From assembly GCF_947488025.1 (NCBI RefSeq), contig NZ_CANKYS010000020.1, positions 1-36,386 on the forward strand: DNA of 36,386 nucleotides, read 5' to 3'. Position numbers and translations under genes: made by a program. The DNA comes from an uncultured Nocardioides sp. GTDB lineage: Bacteria > Actinomycetota > Actinomycetes > Propionibacteriales > Nocardioidaceae. Under the pieces are notes generated by a model. The model did not search any database. It was given only the letters and a program-made list of their open reading frames with translations, and was not told the DNA's origin. Below are positions 32,403 to 36,386 of this stretch, in pieces. Position 1 is the first letter of the stretch. Each line of letters opens with the position of its first letter.

Positions 32403-34373
32403 TCAGACCTCGAACTGTCCGGCCTCGAGGCGCTTCTTGACCTCCTGCAGGAACCGGCCGGCGTCGGCGCCGTCGACCAGGCGGTGGTCGTAGGTCAGCG
32501 ACAGGTGGACCATGTGGCGCACCGCGATCGTCTCGCCCAGGTTGGGGTCGTCGATCACGACGGGGCGCTTGACCACGGCACCGGGGCCGAGGATCGCGAC
32601 CTGCGGCTTGTTGATGATCGGGGTGTCGAAGAGCGCCCCGAAGCTGCCGAGGTTGGTGATGGTGAACGTGCCGCCGGACAGCTCGTCCGGCGTGATCTTG
32701 TTGGTGCGGGTGCGCTCGGCGACGTCGGCGATCTTCTTCGCCAGCCCGGCGATCGAGAGGTCGCCCGCCTCCTTGACGACCGGCGTCAGCAGGCCCTTCT
32801 CGGTGTCCACCGCGAACGCGATGTTCTCGCGGTCGTAGTAGGTCACCTCGCCCTTGTCGCTGTCGATCGCCGCGTTGAGCTTGGGGTGCAGCTTGAGCGC
32901 GTCGATCGCCGCCTTGGCGAAGAAGGGCAGGTAGGTCAGCTTCACGCCCTCACGGGCCAGGAAGTCGGCCTTGGACGCCTCGCGGAGACGGGCGATCGCA
33001 GTGACGTCGACCTCCATGACCTGCGTCAGCTGGGCGGACTCGTGCAGCGACTCGACCATGCGCGAGGCGATCACCTTGCGCAGGCGCGAGAGCGGCTCGG
33101 TGGTGCCCCGCAGCGGCGACGGCGAGGCCGACGACGGAGCGGCAGCGGCCGGCGGGGCGCCGGCAGCCGCGGGGGCCGCGGCAGGAGCGGCAGCGGCCGG
33201 AGCAGCGGCAGCCTGCTGGGCAGCGGCAGCGGCGTCGAGGACGTCCTGCTTGCGGATGCGTCCACCGACACCGGTGCCCTGCACCGACCCGAGGTCCACG
33301 CCGTGCTGGTCGGCCATCTTGCGCACCAGCGGAGTGACGTACGCCGACTGGTCGCGGCCACCCTCCGAGGAGCCGGTCGATCCACCCGACGAGGCCGGGG
33401 CCGGCGCGTAGGGCGCGTCACCCTTGGCCTCGGGCTCGGCCTGCTTCGGCTGCTCGGTCTCCTTCGGCTGCTCCGACTCCTGCGACGCGGCGGGGGAGTC
33501 CTGCTTGTCGGACTCGGGGGTCTCGTCGCCGGCGGGCAGCTCGCCCTTCTCCTCGGCGATCTGCTCCTCCTGCTCGGCCTTCTTCTCGGCGTTGGCGTCG
33601 TCCTTGGGCTGCGCCTCGGCGGACTGGGGCTCCGACGAACCGCCGGAGGCGTCGCCCGAGCCGATGATCGCGAGCTCGGCGCCGACCTCGACCGTCTCGT
33701 CCTCCTCGGCCTTGATCTCCAGCAGCGTGCCGGCGACGGGCGAGGGGATCTCGGTGTCGACCTTGTCGGTGGACACCTCGAGCAGCGGCTCGTCGACGGC
33801 GACGTCGTCGCCGACCTGCTTGAGCCAGCGGGTGACCGTGCCCTCGGTGACGGACTCACCCAGCGCGGGCAGCGTCACCGGCGTACCACCGCCACCGCCA
33901 CCGCCACCGCCACCGCCACCGCCGGACGAGTCGCCGGACGAGGCCTGCTCGGCGGCGGGCTCGGACTGGGCCGGGGCGTCGTCCTTCTCCGACTCGGGGG
34001 TCTCGTCACCGTCGGGGAGCTCGCCGGTCTCCTCGGCGACCTGCTCCTCCTGCTCGGCCTTCTTCTCCGACTCGCCCTCGTCCTGGGGCTGCGCCTCGGG
34101 CTCAGCGGAGTCGGAGGCGTCGCCCGCGGACTCGCCCTCCTCGCCGACGACGGCCAGGACTGCGCCCACCTCGACGGTGTCGTCCTCCTCGGCCTTGATC
34201 TCGAGCAGCGTGCCCGCGACGGGGGACGGGATCTCGGTGTCGACCTTGTCGGTGGAGACCTCCAGCAGCGGCTCGTCGACGGCAACCGTGTCACCGACCT
34301 GCTTCAGCCAGCGGGTGACGGTGCCCTCGGTGACGGACTCGCCGAGTGCGGGGAGGGTGACTTCGGAGGCCAT
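32403..34373 (-). CDS. sucB: 2-oxoglutarate dehydrogenase E2 (dihydrolipoamide succinyltransferase) with two lipoyl domains
   Basis: The ATG at 34373 follows AAGGA and gives 656 residues. Two nearly identical lipoyl domains carry the lipoylated lysines K43 and K204 (both EVSTDKVDTEIPSP). Each is followed by a homologous acidic linker (EKKAEQEEQ...GELP...GDETPES), so the unit of about 161 residues is a tandem duplication. A run of 13 glycines (151-163) joins the copies. Next come an E3-binding domain (YVTPLVRKMADQHGVDLGSVQGTG), an Ala/Pro hinge and the acyltransferase core with H630xxxD634G. It transfers the succinyl group to CoA in the TCA cycle; in actinobacteria this type may also serve pyruvate dehydrogenase. 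LipB/LipA supply the cofactor and Lpd is encoded next door. Confidence 0.96.
   Translation of the reverse strand: MASEVTLPALGESVTEGTVTRWLKQVGDTVAVDEPLLEVSTDKVDTEIPSPVAGTLLEIKAEEDDTVEVGAVLAVVGEEGESAGDASDSAEPEAQPQDEGESEKKAEQEEQVAEETGELPDGDETPESEKDDAPAQSEPAAEQASSGDSSGGGGGGGGGGGGGTPVTLPALGESVTEGTVTRWLKQVGDDVAVDEPLLEVSTDKVDTEIPSPVAGTLLEIKAEEDETVEVGAELAIIGSGDASGGSSEPQSAEAQPKDDANAEKKAEQEEQIAEEKGELPAGDETPESDKQDSPAASQESEQPKETEQPKQAEPEAKGDAPYAPAPASSGGSTGSSEGGRDQSAYVTPLVRKMADQHGVDLGSVQGTGVGGRIRKQDVLDAAAAAQQAAAAPAAAAPAAAPAAAGAPPAAAAPSSASPSPLRGTTEPLSRLRKVIASRMVESLHESAQLTQVMEVDVTAIARLREASKADFLAREGVKLTYLPFFAKAAIDALKLHPKLNAAIDSDKGEVTYYDRENIAFAVDTEKGLLTPVVKEAGDLSIAGLAKKIADVAERTRTNKITPDELSGGTFTITNLGSFGALFDTPIINKPQVAILGPGAVVKRPVVIDDPNLGETIAVRHMVHLSLTYDHRLVDGADAGRFLQEVKKRLEAGQFEV
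33886..33924 (-). repeat. CCACCG simple-sequence repeat coding the poly-Gly linker of SucB
   Basis: Thirteen Gly codons, alternating GGC/GGT on the coding strand, form a (CCACCG)6 tract plus one codon. Because the unit is 6 nt, length changes would stay in frame and only alter the linker between the two lipoyl domains. Confidence 0.9.
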
Positions 34374-34430
34374 GTGGTTCCTTCGCTCGCGTGTGGTTGG
34401 GGAATTCTCGGGGTGGTTCGAGGAGGTGCT

Positions 34431-35807
34431 TCAGGAGTGCGCGTGGAGCGGCTTGCCGGCCAGCGCGAGGTGCGCCTCGCCGAGGGCCTCGTTCTGGGTG
34501 GGGTGGGCATGCACGAGCGGCGCGACGTCGTCGGCGTGTGCCTCCCAGTTGTAGATGAGCTGGGCCTCGCCGATGAGCTCGCCGACGCGATCGCCCACCA
34601 TGTGGACCCCGAGGACCGGGCCGTCCACCAGGCCGACCAGCTTGACGAATCCCTGGGTCTGCAGGATCTGGCTCTTGCCGTTGCCGCCGAGGTCGTAGGT
34701 CACGGTGGTGACGGCGTCGCCGTGGAGCTCGCGCGCCTTCGCCTCGTCGAGGCCGACCGACGCGATCTCGGGGTGGGAGTACGTCACGCGCGGGATGCCG
34801 GCCTCGTCGATCGGGCGCGGGTCGAGCCCGGCGATCTCCTCGGCCACGAAGATGCCCTGCTGGAACCCGCGGTGGGCGAGCTGGAGCCCGGGCACGATGT
34901 CGCCGACGGCGTACACGCCCTCGACGTTGGTGCGGCACCGCTCGTCGGCGAGCACGAAGCCGCGGTCCATCTCGATGCCCTGCTCGGCGTAGCCGAGGCC
35001 GTCGGTCGACGGCCCGCGGCCGACCGCGACGAGGAGGATCTCGGCCTCGATCACGTCACCCCCCTCGACGGTGACGGCGACGCCGGTGTCGGTGGGCTTG
35101 ACGCTCTGGAACGGCGTCCCGGTGAGGAAGCTGATCTTGCGCTTGCGGAAGGCGCGCTCGAGCGCCTTGGAGGCGGCCTCGTCCTCGGCGGCGACCAGCC
35201 GCGGCAGGGCCTCGACGATCGTGACGTCGGAGCCGAAGGACTTCCACACGCTCGCGAACTCGCAGCCGATCACGCCGCCGCCCAGCACGATGGCGGACTT
35301 CGGGACCCGGTCGAGGCGCAGCGCGTGCTCGGAGGTGAGCACCTTGACGCCGTCGACCTCGAGACCGGGGAGCGACTTGCTGTAGGAGCCGGAGGCGAGC
35401 ACGACGGCCTTGCCGGTGTAGGCGGTGCCGTCGACGGTCACCTCGCGGGGACCGGTCAGCGTGCCGGCGCCCTCGATGACGGTGATGCCGCGCGACTTGA
35501 TCAGCCCGGTGAGGCCCTTGAAGAGGCGGTCGACGACCTTGTCCTTGTAGGCGTTGACGCCGGTCATGTCGATGCCGTCGAGGGTGGCGCTCACGCCGAA
35601 CTGCGCAGCCTCGCGGGCCGAGTCGGCCACCTCGGCGGCGTGCAGGAGGGCCTTGGTCGGGATGCAGCCCACGTGGAGGCAGGTGCCTCCGAGGTTGCCC
35701 TTCTCGACCAACCCGACGCTCAGGCCCAGCTGGGCCGCTCGCAGGGCACAGGCGTATCCGCCCGAACCAGCCCCGAGGACGAGGACGTCGAACTCACCGT
35801 CCGCCAC
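34431..35807 (-). CDS. lpdA: Dihydrolipoyl dehydrogenase (E3)
   Basis: The GTG at 35807 follows GAGGG and gives 458 residues. This flavoprotein reoxidises dihydrolipoyl groups on E2 with NAD+. Motifs: FAD-binding VLGAGSGGYACAL (residues 10-22), the redox disulfide C43/C48 in GGTCLHVGCIPTK, NAD-binding VLGGGVIGCEFASVWKSFG, a second FAD contact GVYAVGDIV, and the C-terminal catalytic pair H435/E440 in HAHPTQNEA. It lies 57 nt upstream of sucB on the same strand, forming an E3-E2 unit. It is divergent from the 35954 gene. Confidence 0.97.
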   Translation of the reverse strand: MADGEFDVLVLGAGSGGYACALRAAQLGLSVGLVEKGNLGGTCLHVGCIPTKALLHAAEVADSAREAAQFGVSATLDGIDMTGVNAYKDKVVDRLFKGLTGLIKSRGITVIEGAGTLTGPREVTVDGTAYTGKAVVLASGSYSKSLPGLEVDGVKVLTSEHALRLDRVPKSAIVLGGGVIGCEFASVWKSFGSDVTIVEALPRLVAAEDEAASKALERAFRKRKISFLTGTPFQSVKPTDTGVAVTVEGGDVIEAEILLVAVGRGPSTDGLGYAEQGIEMDRGFVLADERCRTNVEGVYAVGDIVPGLQLAHRGFQQGIFVAEEIAGLDPRPIDEAGIPRVTYSHPEIASVGLDEAKARELHGDAVTTVTYDLGGNGKSQILQTQGFVKLVGLVDGPVLGVHMVGDRVGELIGEAQLIYNWEAHADDVAPLVHAHPTQNEALGEAHLALAGKPLHAHS

Positions 35808-35940
35808 TGATTCCCTCCACACGCTCGACTCGCACCGACCACCTCGGAGCGCGTCCATCTTTGCACTCTTCGCGACGCTGTCCACACCGGGTCGGGTGGG
35901 CCGTTCAGGCGATCGGCGAGCGCGATGAGGAACGTCCCGG

Positions 35941-35946
35941 CAGAAT
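35941..35946 (+). promoter_or_regulatory. Predicted leaderless -10 box (CAGAAT)
   Basis: CAGAAT, then 7 nt, then ATG at 35954: the same layout as the boxes at 5492 and 8209. Confidence 0.4.
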
Positions 35947-35953
35947 GTGCGCC

Positions 35954-36313
35954 ATGGGCTTGTTCGACCGATTCCGCCGCAAGGGCCGCACCAGTGCCCC
36001 GGCGCAGGACGCCACCCGCACCGGTTCGACGCGGGTGCGCGCCTCCGACAGCGAGGACGCACGACACCTCGAGGCGTTCGTCGCCAGCCGTCAGGGGGTC
36101 GAGGGGTTCGTCGAGCCGCGCACGGCCGTCAACGACGTGACGCTGCTCCTCGTCGCCCACGACGGTGAGTGGACGCGCCGGCGGGTGCCGAGCGTGAAGT
36201 GGGCGCACGACTTCGCCAACCGCAACCGCGTGCCGTCGTACGACGCCGCGGTGGTCGGGGTGCCGCAGCGCATGCGCGACTACAACCGGCGCAGGAAGGC
36301 CGAGGGCATCTAG
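35954..36313 (+). CDS. Small conserved protein of unknown function
   Basis: The 119-residue protein begins with a basic amphipathic stretch (MGLFDRFRRKGR), like small proteins that lie on the membrane surface. It continues with EDARHLEAFVASRQGVEGFVEPRTAVNDVTLLLVAHDGEWTRRRVPSVKWAHDFANRNRVPSYDAAVVGVPQRMRDYNRR. No catalytic motif is evident. It is divergent from lpdA. The ATG is favoured by the nearby promoter-like box and the lack of a Shine-Dalgarno site. The stop codon TAG is the last base triplet before a candidate insertion sequence, so the gene appears just intact. Confidence 0.75.
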   Translation: MGLFDRFRRKGRTSAPAQDATRTGSTRVRASDSEDARHLEAFVASRQGVEGFVEPRTAVNDVTLLLVAHDGEWTRRRVPSVKWAHDFANRNRVPSYDAAVVGVPQRMRDYNRRRKAEGI

Positions 36314-36386
36314 GGCGTGTCTCCCAAAGATCGGCGGGGATGGCCGGGATTGTTGACGCATGTCGCGTTCTGCCGTGTTGAACGAC
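36314..36386 (+). mobile_element. Left end of a candidate IS5-like insertion sequence, cut by the window edge
   Basis: Right after a CTAG (36310-36313) the sequence GGGCGTGTCTCCCAAAGATC resembles the terminal inverted repeats of actinobacterial IS5-family elements, some of which insert at CTAG/YTAR. An ATG at 36360 opens a frame reading MSRSAVLND up to the edge, like the N-terminus of IS5-type transposases (MSR...LSD). Only 73 bp are visible, so this is tentative. Confidence 0.5.

Noticed and set aside
33886..33924. Phase-variable switching by the CCACCG tract in sucB
   Set aside because: The repeat unit is a multiple of three, so length changes cannot shift the frame.
28933..35810. Very long plus-strand ORFs (over 1000 residues each) across 28933-32025 and 31818-35810
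   Set aside because: They are antisense to the ABC exporter, sucB and lpd, and consist of Arg/Gly/Asp/Val-rich sequence without domains.

Overview
The window is high-GC actinobacterial DNA. GTG starts are frequent, several genes look leaderless, and glnA carries a GlnR-type operator. The block lpd - sucB - TIGR01777 epimerase - lipB - lipA - DUF4191 - RDD - glnA is the usual actinobacterial neighbourhood. A Nocardioides-like member of the Propionibacteriales is my best guess, from gene order and memory of families only.

Positions 1-18,600 look accessory and are organised around respiration, redox and the cell envelope. In order they hold: small membrane proteins; an SRPBCC-hemerythrin fusion ORF; cytochrome bd oxidase cydAB behind a perfect Rex-type palindrome; a membrane protein; a cassette of two related lipoproteins around a polytopic His-containing membrane protein; a decayed 7Fe ferredoxin gene; a minus-strand System II cytochrome c biogenesis operon (tlpA-like, resB, ccsB, ccdA); a divergent second TlpA-like lipoprotein followed by apolipoprotein N-acyltransferase (lnt); a broken ABC permease gene; a CYP152-type P450 peroxygenase; and a stand-alone SRPBCC protein. 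Two clear pseudogenes, two suspected frameshifts and mixed strands suggest an acquired or reshuffled region.

Positions 18,730-36,313 are mostly core metabolism and mostly on the minus strand. glnA (GlnR box, intrinsic terminator) is divergent from an RDD gene. Then, in transcription order, come lipB, a three-subunit xanthine dehydrogenase/PaoABC-type molybdenum hydroxylase, lipA and DUF4191. The hydroxylase splits the lipoate synthesis pair. Upstream of these are a TIGR01777 epimerase, a 1173-residue two-in-one ABC exporter with one degenerate ATP site, sucB with two lipoyl domains, and lpd. LipB and LipA make the lipoyl cofactor that SucB carries and Lpd reoxidises, so this stretch forms one functional module. 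The right edge appears to enter an IS5-like insertion sequence, cut by the window end.

The best candidates for something undescribed are the lipoprotein / polytopic membrane protein / lipoprotein cassette at 6328-8593 next to cydAB, the SRPBCC-hemerythrin ORF just upstream, and the molybdenum hydroxylase between lipB and lipA. No tRNA, rRNA or CRISPR array was seen.
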